Position numbers and translations under genes: made by a program
Part shown: positions 1 to 7,922 of the stretch, one piece after another
How positions within the stretch are numbered: position 1 is the stretch's first letter
How the letters are laid out: each line of letters starts with the position of its first letter
Notes under the pieces: model-generated
What the model was told of the DNA's origin: nothing
Seen by the model: only the letters and a program-made list of their open reading frames with translations
The model's database searches: none
Assembly (NCBI GenBank): GCA_964458605.1
Contig: CAYWLS010000016.1
Location: 33,987 to 97,986, forward strand
Origin: JBBSNV01 sp964458605
Lineage (GTDB): Bacteria; Pseudomonadota; Alphaproteobacteria; Reyranellales; JAQSWP01
DNA: 64,000 nt
Direction of reading: 5' to 3'

Positions 1-631
1 AGAACACCGCGCCGTCCTCCGCCCACAAACTGTCGCGGCCGACATCCTCGCGGCTGGCCGGCGGGATCACGCCCGGCGCCACCACGTTGCAGCGGATGTT
101 GTAGCGGCCGAACTCCTTGGCGATGGCTTTGGCGAAGGTGTTGACCCCGCCCTTGGCCGCGCCATAGACCGCGTTGCGCTTCTCGCCGAAGCTGGCGTCG
201 GAGGAGATGCACACCACCGCGCCGGCCCGATTCGGCACCATGCGCTCCAGCGCCGCCTTGGTGGCGTGGATCGTGCCCATCAGGTTGATGCCGATTACCC
301 GCTGCCAGTAGTCCGGCTTCTGGTCGGAGAAATATTGCGGCCGGTCCCAGCCGGCATTGTTGACCAGCACGTCGATGCGATCGTGCGCCCGCTCCGCCGC
401 ATCGACCAGCCGCTCGACATCCTCGAAGCTGGTGACGTCGGCCCGCACCACCTCGACCCTCGCGCCGTGACGCTGGCGCGCCAGCTTCGCCGTGGCCTCG
501 GCCTGGTCGCGATCGATGTCGCCCAAGGTGATGCGCGCGCCCTCGGCGGCGAAGGCCAGCACGATGCCGCGGCCGATATTCGAACCGCCGCCGGTGATCA
601 GCACCGACTTGCCGGCAAACCCCAGATCCAT
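1..631 (-). CDS. SDR-family NAD(P)-dependent oxidoreductase (3' end outside window)
   Basis: Short-chain dehydrogenase/reductase, a cytosolic Rossmann-fold enzyme that oxidises alcohols or reduces ketones or acyl-ACPs with NAD(P). The translation begins MDLGFAGKSVLITGGGSNIG. It shows the cofactor glycine motif (TGGGSNIG), the NNAG motif, the catalytic serine strand (AVVCISS) and the YGAAK Tyr-Lys pair, followed by the PG turn (NVVAPGVI). The first ~210 residues are present and the C-terminal ~40 lie beyond base 1. The ATG is at 631-629, with a GGGAGG-like Shine-Dalgarno just upstream. The family call is secure. The substrate cannot be deduced, because SDR specificity is not readable from these motifs and only a secreted-protein gene is adjacent. 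Confidence 0.93.
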   Translation of the reverse strand, partial: MDLGFAGKSVLITGGGSNIGRGIVLAFAAEGARITLGDIDRDQAEATAKLARQRHGARVEVVRADVTSFEDVERLVDAAERAHDRIDVLVNNAGWDRPQYFSDQKPDYWQRVIGINLMGTIHATKAALERMVPNRAGAVVCISSDASFGEKRNAVYGAAKGGVNTFAKAIAKEFGRYNIRCNVVAPGVIPPASREDVGRDSLWAEDGAVF

Positions 632-824
632 TCCCGTCCTCCCTCGCTTTGGCCGCAGCCTAGCGCGGCGCAAGCCGCCGCCGGCAGCCTATTCCGCCGC
701 TGCCATCGCGTTGCGGCATGGCCCGGATCCGGATCGCTCGCAATGCGGGATTGGCCTGGAAGCGAAGCGCCCCGGAGCAGGCTCTGCCCCGGGGCACAGG
801 ATTGCCTGTCCGATACGGCCGTCC

Positions 825-1712
825 CTACCGACGATCGCCGCGGCACCTCACCTCGCCCGGGCGGTCGTTGACCACGTCGCAGCGGGCATTGTTGGGCAGG
901 TCGCGCACCACGCGCCAATGGTCGGGCGTGCGATCGCCGCGGTCGTGGGCGGTGATATAGCCGCAGATCATGTTGTTGTTCTCGATCCACACCCGCCAGA
1001 AGCGCAAGGTCTCCGCACCCATCGCCTTCCACGGCCCGTCGTCGCCGACCACGTCGGCGGTGGCGCGCACATTGGCGGGGCACTTGAAGGCGTCGAAGCG
1101 CGGCGGCCGGATGCGGGTCTGATCGCAGACCAGGGCAACGCTGTCGATATAGAGACCCCAGCGGCCGACCAGCGCGCTGCCCACCGCATTGGCCGGACAC
1201 CAGCCGGCCGGGTCGTTGGGGCCGCGACGATCGGAGCCGGGTCGGCTGCCGCCGGCGCCGATCGAACCGACCGTCTCGAAGCGGTTGGCGCGATCGTTCC
1301 AGCGCTGGCAGCGCAGGACGATCTCGTGCACGTAGTTGGCGCCGGCGAAGACCTGGACGCCGGGGAAATTGTAGGAGCGCGCGTTCCAGCTGCCGCCGAG
1401 GCCGGTGACCAGCGACCCCGCCGGACAGATCTGCTGCACGCGACGGCCGCCGCCGCCATTGCCGACCGTATAGATATCGCCGACCAGTTCGTTGTTGCGG
1501 ACCCTGCGGCAGATCACCTGCACGCCGTTGAGGAAATTGTCGACCCAGGCGTTGATGCCGACGATCGCGCCATCCTCGCCGCAATCGAGCCGATAGGGGC
1601 TGCCGCCATTGCCGCCCATCGGCGCCGTCCGCGTTTCCTGCGCCAGCGCGGTGCCGGCCAGCAGCAGGCAGGCGGCCGCGCCGGCCAATACGATGCGAAT
1701 CAAGGACCTCAT
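825..1712 (-). CDS. Secreted cysteine-rich beta-repeat protein (VMO-I-like)
   Basis: A 295-residue exported protein of unknown role. A classical signal peptide (MRSLIRIVLAGAAACLLLAG, ending in an ALAQ cleavage site) starts at the ATG at 1712. This ATG has a strong GGGAGG ribosome site 5-6 bases upstream, so I prefer it to a Met 12 codons further out. The mature part has three similar segments, each opening with Cys and a small-residue turn (DCGEDGAIVG, ICPAGSLVTG, WCPANAVGSA) and ending on a Cys-containing strand (VICRRV, EIVLRCQRW, ALVCDQ). That spacing resembles the three-sheet beta-prism of vitelline-membrane-outer-layer-I/jacalin-like proteins. The fold is inferred and the function is unknown. 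It stands alone, reading away from the TetR gene. Confidence 0.8.
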   Translation of the reverse strand: MRSLIRIVLAGAAACLLLAGTALAQETRTAPMGGNGGSPYRLDCGEDGAIVGINAWVDNFLNGVQVICRRVRNNELVGDIYTVGNGGGGRRVQQICPAGSLVTGLGGSWNARSYNFPGVQVFAGANYVHEIVLRCQRWNDRANRFETVGSIGAGGSRPGSDRRGPNDPAGWCPANAVGSALVGRWGLYIDSVALVCDQTRIRPPRFDAFKCPANVRATADVVGDDGPWKAMGAETLRFWRVWIENNNMICGYITAHDRGDRTPDHWRVVRDLPNNARCDVVNDRPGEVRCRGDRR

Positions 1713-1974
1713 GAAAACCTCCCGGAAGATTTCATCGACGACGATCAAAGCTTAACGCAGCGGCACGCAAAATGTGCCAAACCGCAACGGGCGATGCGAG
1801 CGCGAAGCAGCCGCGCCCATTCCCGCCATTCCATCTTGAGGGCGGGATTCTGAATTAAATGTGGCAAGCGGCAGCCGGGCGCGATGCCTTGGAAAAGTAC
1901 CCGACCGTCCTTGCCGAACAGCCTCACCGAACAGCCTCGCCAAACGGCCTCGCCGGACGGCGCTCCCCGCCCAT
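1713..1974. other. Divergent intergenic region with four 13-bp tandem repeats
   Basis: This stretch separates the leftward secreted-protein gene from the rightward TetR gene. I see no coding frame with a ribosome site. Bases 1914-1965 hold four imperfect head-to-tail copies of a 13-mer: CCGAACAGCCTCA, CCGAACAGCCTCG, CCAAACGGCCTCG and CCGGACGGCGCTC. The first two differ at one base and the later copies are progressively degraded. The remainder is unremarkable apart from AT-rich patches near 1845-1862 that could hold the promoter of the leftward gene. Confidence 0.6.
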
Positions 1975-2006
1975 TTGACTCGCGCCGGAAATGAATCTAG
2001 ATTCAT
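1975..2006 (+). promoter_or_regulatory. tetR promoter with palindromic operator over the -10
   Basis: A good sigma-70-type -35 element TTGACT (1975-1980) is followed after exactly 17 bases by TAGATT (1998-2003), a 4/6 match to the -10 consensus. The perfect 16-bp palindrome ATGAATCTAGATTCAT (1991-2006) lies on top of the -10. The downstream gene encodes a TetR-family repressor whose ATG is at 2031. A self-complementary site covering the -10 is the usual arrangement for an autorepressed TetR operator. The palindrome and spacing are directly visible; its occupancy by this TetR protein is inferred. Confidence 0.75.
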
Positions 2007-2030
2007 TTTCCCTGAAGATTGGTTCACACC

Positions 2031-2681
2031 ATGGCCCTGGCCCAGCTGCGCCGCCGGCAGATCGAGGACACGCTCAACCGCATCCTCGCCGTCACCCGCG
2101 CGTTGATCGCCGAGGGCGGCTGGGCTGCGGCGCAGATCTCGGTGATCGCCGACCGCGCCGGCCTGGCCACCGGCTCGATCTATCGCTACTTCGATTCCAA
2201 GGTCGATCTGTGCGTCCAGGTGCTGGCGCAGGTCTCCGAACGCGAAGCCCAGGTCGCCGCCGCGATCATCGATTCGACCGGTTCCCCCGGAGGCGACGCC
2301 GCATCGCGCCTGCACGACGTGGTGGCGACTTTCGTGCGCCGTGCCGCGCGCCAGTCGCGGCTGGCCTATGCCTTGATCGCCGAGCCGTGCGAGCCGGCGC
2401 TGGACGAGGCGCGTCTGCAATATCGCGACGCGCTGGCGCGGCAGATCGCCCGCCTGCTCGAGGAAGGCCGCGACAGCGGCGCCTTCGTCGATGCGCCGGC
2501 CGAGGTGCTGTCGACCTGCATTGCCGGCGCCATGATGGAGCCGCTGATCCGCCCGCTGGCGCGCGCCGGCCGCCCATCGAAGGCCGAGATCGACGCCCTG
2601 GCCGAGCAGGTCGCCGCCGCCTGCGTGCGCATGGTGCGCGCGCCGGGTCCTCGCCTTCGTGCGCCACGGAGGAGCAAATGA
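2031..2681 (+). CDS. TetR-family transcriptional regulator
   Basis: A one-component repressor of 216 residues. The N-terminal helix-turn-helix lies around residues 30-55 (AQISVIADRAG, then ATGSIYRYFDSKVDL, the signature recognition helix and YF dipeptide). It is followed by an all-helical ligand and dimerisation domain. The ATG at 2031 is preferred over an in-frame TTG at 2019. Its TGA overlaps the ATG of the next gene (ATGA, 2678-2681), so it is translationally coupled to the AidB-like dehydrogenase and very likely controls it. Such TetR/acyl-CoA-dehydrogenase pairs commonly respond to acyl-CoA thioesters, which is a family-level expectation and not shown here. A palindromic operator lies directly upstream. 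Confidence 0.93.
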   Translation: MALAQLRRRQIEDTLNRILAVTRALIAEGGWAAAQISVIADRAGLATGSIYRYFDSKVDLCVQVLAQVSEREAQVAAAIIDSTGSPGGDAASRLHDVVATFVRRAARQSRLAYALIAEPCEPALDEARLQYRDALARQIARLLEEGRDSGAFVDAPAEVLSTCIAGAMMEPLIRPLARAGRPSKAEIDALAEQVAAACVRMVRAPGPRLRAPRRSK

Positions 2682-4294
2682 GCACGCATCAGGTCCTGAA
2701 CCAGGCCCGGCCCGCCACCGGCTTCAACGCCTTCGAGGGCGACGCCGTGCTGCGCGAGCAGGTGCAGCGCCATGCGCCGTGGAGCGCCGATCGCGCCACG
2801 CGGCTGGGAGCGCTGGCCGGCGACGAACAGACACAGGAGGCAGCCCGCCTGGCCAACGAATACGGGCCGCAACTCAAAAGCCACGACCGCTTCGGCAACC
2901 GGCTCGACTGGGTCGAATTCCATCCGGCCTGGCACCAATTGATGGGCCTGGCCTTCGGCAGCGGCGTTCATAGTCTCGCCTGGACCGCGCCACAGCCCGG
3001 CGGCCACTTTGCCCGCGCCGTGCTGAGCTATCTGTGGAACCAGGTCGAGAACGGCGTCGGCTGCCCCACCGGCATGGCCTATGCGGCGGCGGCGGGCTTC
3101 GCCGACCGGCCCGCGTTCAAGCTATGGCACGACAAGACGATCGCGCCCGACTACGACCCGCGCCGCCTGCCGCTGCACCGGAAGAAGGCGGCGGTGATCG
3201 GCTATGCCATGACCGAGAAGCAAGGCGGCTCCGATCTGCGCCAGACCCAGACCACCGCCGAGTTCGCCGGCACGGAGAACGGCGCCGACATCTACCTGAT
3301 CACCGGCCATAAATGGTTCTTCTCGGTGCCGACCAGCGACGGCTTCTACACGCTCGCTCGAACCAGATCCGGCGTGAGCTGCCTGTTCGTGCCGCGCATC
3401 CATGACGACGGCAGCCTCAACCGCGTGTTCATCCAGCGGCTGAAGGACAAATGCGGCAATCGCTCCAATGCTTCGAGCGAAGTGGAGTTCGACCAGACCC
3501 GCGCGCTGCTGGTCGGCGAGGAAGGCCGCGGCATCGCCGAGATCCTGAGCCATGCGCATCTGACGCGGCTGGATTTCGCCGTCGGCTCGGCCGGGCTGAT
3601 GCGCCAGGCGCTGACCCTGGCGCTCAACCATGCCGGCACGCGCAACGGCTTTGGCCAGCGCATGGCCGAGCTGCCGATGCAGGCCAATGTGCTGGCCGAC
3701 ATGGCGCTGGAGAGCGAGGCCGCCACCTTGTCGGCGCTGCGTGTGGCCCGCGCCACCGATGCGATGGAAACGAACGCGCAGGAGCGGCTGCTGGCCCGCG
3801 TCGCCACGCCGGTGGTGAAGTTCTGGAACTGCCAGCGCGCCGCCTATTTCGTCTACGAGGCGGTGCAGGTGCATGGCGGCAACGGCTTCATCATGGAGAA
3901 CCCGGTGGCGCGGCTCTATCGCGAGGCGCCGCTCAACTCGATCTGGGAAGGCACCTCCAACATGATGTGCATGGACGTGCTGCGGGCGCTCAGCCGCGAG
4001 CCCGGCGCGCGCGAGGCCTTCATGGCGGAAGTGGCCGCCGTGCCGCAGGACGGCTTCATGGGCCGGCTGGGCGACGACCTGGCCTCGCGCGTGAACGACG
4101 AAGGCAGCGCCCGCGCGCTGGTGACGCGCATGGCTCTCGCCTTGCAAGCCAGCGAGATGCTGAAGCACAGCCCTCAGGCGGTGGCGCAGCGCTTCATCGA
4201 CTCGCGGCTGGGCGGCCAGCATGCCGGCATCATGGGCTCGCTGGCCAACGGCCCCGACCTGGCCGATATCGTGGCCCGCGCCGCCGTGGCGTAA
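2678..4294 (+). CDS. aidB: AidB-like acyl-CoA dehydrogenase flavoprotein
   Basis: A 538-residue FAD enzyme of the acyl-CoA dehydrogenase superfamily, AidB branch; E. coli AidB is of nearly the same length. Segments matching AidB include RFHPAWH-type FHPAWHQLMG, GYAMTEKQGGSDLRQTQT, GHKWFFSVPTSD, RLKDKCGNRSNASSEVEF, LYREAPLNSIWEGTSN and MCMDVLRAL. The C-terminal extension beyond the dehydrogenase core, which is DNA-binding in E. coli AidB, is present but not closely recognisable. E. coli AidB belongs to the Ada alkylation response and has isovaleryl-CoA dehydrogenase activity. Here the gene is instead coupled to a TetR regulator and followed by an aldolase remnant, which suggests a metabolic role. 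The start overlaps the tetR stop by four bases. Confidence 0.92.
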   Translation: MSTHQVLNQARPATGFNAFEGDAVLREQVQRHAPWSADRATRLGALAGDEQTQEAARLANEYGPQLKSHDRFGNRLDWVEFHPAWHQLMGLAFGSGVHSLAWTAPQPGGHFARAVLSYLWNQVENGVGCPTGMAYAAAAGFADRPAFKLWHDKTIAPDYDPRRLPLHRKKAAVIGYAMTEKQGGSDLRQTQTTAEFAGTENGADIYLITGHKWFFSVPTSDGFYTLARTRSGVSCLFVPRIHDDGSLNRVFIQRLKDKCGNRSNASSEVEFDQTRALLVGEEGRGIAEILSHAHLTRLDFAVGSAGLMRQALTLALNHAGTRNGFGQRMAELPMQANVLADMALESEAATLSALRVARATDAMETNAQERLLARVATPVVKFWNCQRAAYFVYEAVQVHGGNGFIMENPVARLYREAPLNSIWEGTSNMMCMDVLRALSREPGAREAFMAEVAAVPQDGFMGRLGDDLASRVNDEGSARALVTRMALALQASEMLKHSPQAVAQRFIDSRLGGQHAGIMGSLANGPDLADIVARAAVA

Positions 4295-4320
4295 GGAACA
4301 AACCCCATGCAAACATCGCC

Positions 4321-4775
4321 GTGAGCAAGGTGAAGGCCGCCATGTCGCCGCAGGAGTGGCAGACGCGCATCGATCTGGCCGCCTGCTACCGGCTGATGGC
4401 GCTCTATGGCATGACCGACCTGATCTACAACCACATCGGCGCCCGCATCCCCGGCGCCGCGGAGCACTGCCTGATCGACCCCTACGGCATGCGAGGAGAT
4501 CACCGCCTCGAGCCTGGTGACGATCGACGTCGAAGGCAACACGCTGCTGCAGCCCGACCATGGCTACAACGCCAACGTGGCGGGCTTCTATCCAGGCGGC
4601 CATCGACAACACGGTGAGCAGCTTCCGCGGCAGCGAGATCACCCTGCTCGACCAAGCTGCCGCCAACCCGACCCTGAACGCCCGGGCGGGATCCGACAGC
4701 GGCGGCTACGGCGCGCTGGAGTGGCCGGCGCTGCTGCGCAAGCTCGACCGCGCCGATCCGGTCTGGCGGCAGCAA
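4321..4775 (+). pseudogene. Class II aldolase/adducin-domain protein, disrupted
   Basis: Remains of a class II aldolase (zinc-dependent aldolase/epimerase fold). The N-terminal part reads well from the GTG at 4321 or ATG at 4342 (EWQTRIDLAACYRLMALYGM, then TDLIYNHIGARIPGA and LIDPYGM). At about 4492 the frame slips by one, and EEITASSLVTIDVEGNTLLQ plus PDHGYNANVAGFY continue in the next frame. After about 4590 the sequence jumps to the third frame, which carries the typical C-terminus GALEWPALLRKLDRADP. The central part of the family, including the HxH zinc ligands and the downstream His, is missing. Three frames plus an internal deletion make a pseudogene much likelier than a sequencing error. 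It lies 26 bases after aidB and was probably once co-transcribed. Confidence 0.85.
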
Positions 4776-4823
4776 GCATGTGTGCGCGTCACCGCGCCTC
4801 TTGGGGGAGGGGCGAGAAAGCCG

Positions 4824-5300
4824 TCACTCCGCGCCGCCCGGCGGTCCCGCAAAGAACGCCTGCAGCACGGGACGCTGGCCCTTGGTGATCCTGGCGAGCG
4901 CGGTTGCTTCGCCGAACCACTGGGCGCGATCGACCTCGGGGAAGGATTGCCGGCGGCCCGAGTTGGGCGGCCATATCATCTCGAAGCTATTGCTGCTGAG
5001 CGCGGCGGGATCGCAATCGCCCTGGCGCGCGAAGACACGCAGCGTCTTGCCGCCGCTCAAGCGGAACAGACCCAGGTCGCGATAGGCGTCGTCGTCGGCC
5101 AGCGCAAAGCCGGTCTCCTCGGCGAATTCGCGGCGCGCCGCCACGAGCGGATCCTCGCCGGGATCGATCAGCCCTTTGGGGATCGACCAGACCTGGTCGT
5201 CCTTCTTGGCCCAGAACGGCCCGCCCGGATGCGCCAGGAACACCTCGACCGCACGCTTGCCCCGGCGATACAGCAGAATGCCGGCAGAGAGCTGGGGCAC
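4824..5300 (-). CDS. NUDIX hydrolase
   Basis: A 158-residue pyrophosphohydrolase that cleaves nucleoside-diphosphate-X compounds. The complete Nudix box is at about residues 44-66, GLIDPGED followed by LVAARREFAEETGF, with every catalytic residue of the GX5EX7REUXEEXGU consensus. The opening QLSAGILLYRR and the segment KDDQVWSIPKG are typical of the small bacterial Nudix proteins annotated as NTP pyrophosphohydrolases. It starts with GTG at 5300, seven bases after the stop of the histidine kinase gene, and is therefore likely co-transcribed with it. The substrate is unknown. Confidence 0.93.
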   Translation of the reverse strand: MPQLSAGILLYRRGKRAVEVFLAHPGGPFWAKKDDQVWSIPKGLIDPGEDPLVAARREFAEETGFALADDDAYRDLGLFRLSGGKTLRVFARQGDCDPAALSSNSFEMIWPPNSGRRQSFPEVDRAQWFGEATALARITKGQRPVLQAFFAGPPGGAE

Positions 5301-5307
5301 GCCGGCG

Positions 5308-7059
5308 CTAGCCCAGCAGCAGCCGGCGCATCAGGCCGATCAGCTGCTCCGAGGTGAACGGCTTGCTGAGCACCGGCACGTCGCGGAATTCGGCATTGAT
5401 GCCCTCGCGGCCGTAGCCGGTGGCGAAGGCGAAGGGCACGCCCTGGCGCTGCAGCGCCGTAGCCAGGTCGTGCACCGGCTGGCCCGCCAGATTGGCGTCG
5501 AGCAGCACCGCATCGAACTGGCCCAGCGCCACCGCCCGCCGCGCCGCATCGAGGGTGCCGGCGCGGCCCGACACCACCATGCCGACATCGGTCAGCGCGC
5601 TTTCGATGTCCAGCGCAACCAGCACCTCGTCCTCGACGATCAGCACTCGCTTGCCTTCCATGCCGGCGCTGCCGGTCCCGCCGACAGTCTCGATGCCCTC
5701 GCGCTCGGCCGCCGACAGGCTGGTGGTGCTTTCGACCTCCGGCAGCGGCACCACCAGTTCGCAGGTCACGCCACCAGGCCGGTAGTGCAGCAGCCCGCGG
5801 CCGCCTTCCGATTCCAGAGTGCGCTCGATCAAGGTGCTGCCGAAGCCGCGCCGGCTGGGCTCGCTCACGCCCTCGACCCCGCTCTCGCGCCATTGCAGCA
5901 CCAGTTCGCGGCGCGGATAGGCGAATACCTGCCACTGGATCGCCAGCCGGCCGCCGGCTTGCGACAGGGCGCCGTATTTGCGCGCGTTGGTGGCCAGCTC
6001 GTGCAGCACCAGCCCGAGATTGACCGCCGCCTTGGCCGGCAGGAACACCGGCGGGCCGTCGAAGGCGATGCGCTCGCCGCCATCCTTGCCCAGCACCACC
6101 TGCTCGCGCGCGATCTGCTCGATCGACGCGCCCTGCATGCGCCCGCTGACCAGCAGGTCGTGCGCCCGCGCCAGCGACTGGATGCGGCCGTTGAACGAGG
6201 CGACGAAGGCGGCCGGGCTCGAAGCGCTGCGCAGCGACTGGCCGGCCAGCGCCTGGATGGTAGCCAGGGTGTTCTTGACGCGATGGTTGAGCTCGTCGAA
6301 CAGCAGGCGCTGCAACTGCTCGGCCTGTTTGCGTTCGGTGACGTCGCGCGCGATCTTGGAAGCGCCGACCACCACGCCGGCGCGGTTGCGCAGCGGCGAC
6401 ACGGTGATCGAAACGTCGATGCGCCGGCCGTCCTTGGTCAGGCGCACCGTGTCGAAATGCTCGATACGCTGGCCGCGCTGGATGCGGGCGATGATCTCCT
6501 TCTCCTCGTCCTGCAGCTCAGCAGGGATGATCTTGAGGATCGGCTGGCCGATCATCTCCTCCGCGCTCCAGCCGAAGATGCGCTGGGCCGCGGCGTTCCA
6601 GGAATTGATGCGCCCGGTCAGATCCTTCGAAACGATGGCGTCTTCGGACGAGGACACGATCGCCGCCAGCCGGGCCAGCTCCATGTCCGCCTTGACCCGG
6701 TCGCTGAGATCGATCAGCACGTTGAGCATGCCGATCACCTTGCCTTGCGCGTCGCGCAGCAAGCTGGGATGGCCGCGCACCGTGACGCGGCTGCCATCGG
6801 GCCGTTCGACGATCGCTTCGGCACCCTGCACCGCCCGGTCGGCCTTGAGGGATACCGCGGTCGGGCTTTGCTCGGCGGACAGCGGCTGGCCGCCCAGGCC
6901 GTAGAGGCGCCAGGCGCCGGTCCAGCGTGCCTTGGCCAGTTCGGGACGGTATCCCCACAGCTCGGCGGCGGCCTCGTTGTAATAGGTGAGATAGCCCTCG
7001 GCGTCGGTCAGGTAGGCTGGTAACGGCAGCGCTGCGAGCAGGGTCGGATCGACGGTCAT
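5308..7059 (-). CDS. PAS-PAS-HWE histidine kinase with C-terminal receiver
   Basis: A 583-residue cytosolic hybrid sensor with no membrane segment. Two PAS domains (about 8-120 and 130-245, the second ending ARDVTERKQAE) precede an HWE-type kinase core. The phospho-acceptor is His259 in ELNHRVKNTLA, the N-box is HELATNARKYGALS with Asn358, and the WxE motif that names the family is WRE at 390-392. A receiver domain occupies 470-583, with acidic pocket EDE, phospho-acceptor Asp521 (LLDANLAG) and Lys566 (LSKPF). HWE kinases of this build often feed the alphaproteobacterial general stress response or light/redox signalling. The DUF4142 gene diverging upstream would suit a stress role, but that link is inferred. 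The ATG at 7059 has only a weak ribosome site. Confidence 0.9.
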   Translation of the reverse strand: MTVDPTLLAALPLPAYLTDAEGYLTYYNEAAAELWGYRPELAKARWTGAWRLYGLGGQPLSAEQSPTAVSLKADRAVQGAEAIVERPDGSRVTVRGHPSLLRDAQGKVIGMLNVLIDLSDRVKADMELARLAAIVSSSEDAIVSKDLTGRINSWNAAAQRIFGWSAEEMIGQPILKIIPAELQDEEKEIIARIQRGQRIEHFDTVRLTKDGRRIDVSITVSPLRNRAGVVVGASKIARDVTERKQAEQLQRLLFDELNHRVKNTLATIQALAGQSLRSASSPAAFVASFNGRIQSLARAHDLLVSGRMQGASIEQIAREQVVLGKDGGERIAFDGPPVFLPAKAAVNLGLVLHELATNARKYGALSQAGGRLAIQWQVFAYPRRELVLQWRESGVEGVSEPSRRGFGSTLIERTLESEGGRGLLHYRPGGVTCELVVPLPEVESTTSLSAAEREGIETVGGTGSAGMEGKRVLIVEDEVLVALDIESALTDVGMVVSGRAGTLDAARRAVALGQFDAVLLDANLAGQPVHDLATALQRQGVPFAFATGYGREGINAEFRDVPVLSKPFTSEQLIGLMRRLLLG

Positions 7060-7218
7060 TCGCGTTGTTTTACTTGTGGTTGCCCCGCCGGGGTGGCTGC
7101 AATCTAGCCAAGATCGCAGCGCTCGGCAAAAAATGACGTCTACGGTAACGTTTGGCCGCGCCGAACGATCCCGGCCGACATCCCCCGGCGCCCCGTATCG
7201 CCGCCGGTCGCCCCCAAA

Positions 7219-7270
7219 GGGCAGTCGATGGGGGCAGTCGATGGGGGGCAGTCGATGGGGCGGTCGACGG
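7219..7270. repeat. Short tandem repeat, GGGCAGTCGATG x3-4
   Basis: Three exact copies of GGGCAGTCGATG start at 7219, 7232 and 7246, each separated by one to two extra G residues. A fourth, degraded copy (GGGCGGTCGACGGG) ends near 7270. The tract lies in the 268-base divergent region between the histidine kinase and the DUF4142 gene, about 60 bases before the latter's ATG. It is a slippage-prone, G-rich microsatellite-like tract. It could vary in copy number, but no phase-variable frame runs through it. Confidence 0.8.
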
Positions 7271-7327
7271 GCAACTGAACAGGCCGGTGGGCCATCCGTT
7301 TTCCCTTGTACAGCCAAGGAGAAAAGG

Positions 7328-7873
7328 ATGACCCCCCAAAAGCCGCACCGCACCCCCCAGCCCACCGACCGCAACGAAACCGCCAGCGCCATGCGCGACC
7401 TTGCCGGAGGCGTGGCGAGCAAGCTGGAAGCCGCCGTCACCACCTCGACCGAAGGCTTCGTGAAGATGGCCGGCACCAGCGACATCTACGAGCTGGAAGC
7501 GGCCAAGATCGCCCTGCAGCGCTCGACCAGCCAGGACGTCAAGGATTTCGCCCGTCACATGATCGCCGATCACACCCGGACGACCGAGCAGCTCAAATCG
7601 ACCCTGCAGGCGCTGGGCATGCCGACCGTGCCGCCGCAGCAGCTCGACGAGCGCCACCAGACCATGCTCGACGATCTCAACGGCGCGGCCCAGGAGGATT
7701 TCGACCACCGCTATATCGCCCAGCAGAAGGCCGCCCACTCGGCCGCCATCACCCTGTTCAAGACCTATCGCGAACGCGGCGAGGCTCGGGAACTGCGCGC
7801 GCTATGCGCCCAGGCGCTGCCGGTGCTGGAGAGCCATCTGCACATGATCGAGCAGATGAAGGCGCAGCGTTAG
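7328..7873 (+). CDS. DUF4142 domain protein
   Basis: A 181-residue protein with the DUF4142 four-helix ferritin-like fold, at about residues 40-180. Family hallmarks are FVKMAGTSDIYELEAAKIA, SQDVKDFARHMIADHTRTTE, DFDHRYIAQQKAAHS and LPVLESHLHMIEQM. The conserved His/Glu pairs in these helices may form a metal site, as suggested for the family. Unlike many relatives it shows no signal peptide: the N-terminus is MTPQKPHRTPQPTDR, polar and proline-rich, so it is probably cytosolic. A strong AAGGAG site precedes the ATG at 7328. DUF4142 proteins are frequently induced in stationary phase or under stress, but the biochemical role is unknown. A hairpin terminator follows. Confidence 0.88.
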   Translation: MTPQKPHRTPQPTDRNETASAMRDLAGGVASKLEAAVTTSTEGFVKMAGTSDIYELEAAKIALQRSTSQDVKDFARHMIADHTRTTEQLKSTLQALGMPTVPPQQLDERHQTMLDDLNGAAQEDFDHRYIAQQKAAHSAAITLFKTYRERGEARELRALCAQALPVLESHLHMIEQMKAQR

Positions 7874-7882
7874 CGCTGGTTG

Positions 7883-7909
7883 GCGGCCGGCTCAGCGCCG
7901 GCCGCTTTT
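7883..7909 (+). terminator. Rho-independent terminator after DUF4142 gene
   Basis: A perfect 9-bp stem, GCGGCCGGC (7883-7891) and GCCGGCCGC (7897-7905), closes a five-base loop and is followed by TTTT. It lies ten bases after the stop of the rightward gene. A second, similar GGCCGG/CCGGCC hairpin lies immediately beyond, at about 7912-7938, overlapping the 3' end of the convergent MFS gene. Transcription from both sides may end here. Confidence 0.75.
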
Positions 7910-7922
7910 CCCGGCGGCCGGT

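Noticed and set aside
825..1712. Haem or metal-binding role of the cysteine-rich secreted protein
   Set aside because: The cysteines are spaced as strand-terminal pairs without CxxCH or CxxC motifs, which is more consistent with disulfides.
2019..2033. TTG start for the TetR gene
   Set aside because: It lies only four codons before the ATG at 2031, has no ribosome site and is too close to the operator. The ATG gives the usual family start.
7219..7270. CRISPR-like repeat
   Set aside because: The units are directly adjacent with one- or two-base spacers; there are no unique spacers and no cas genes in the window.
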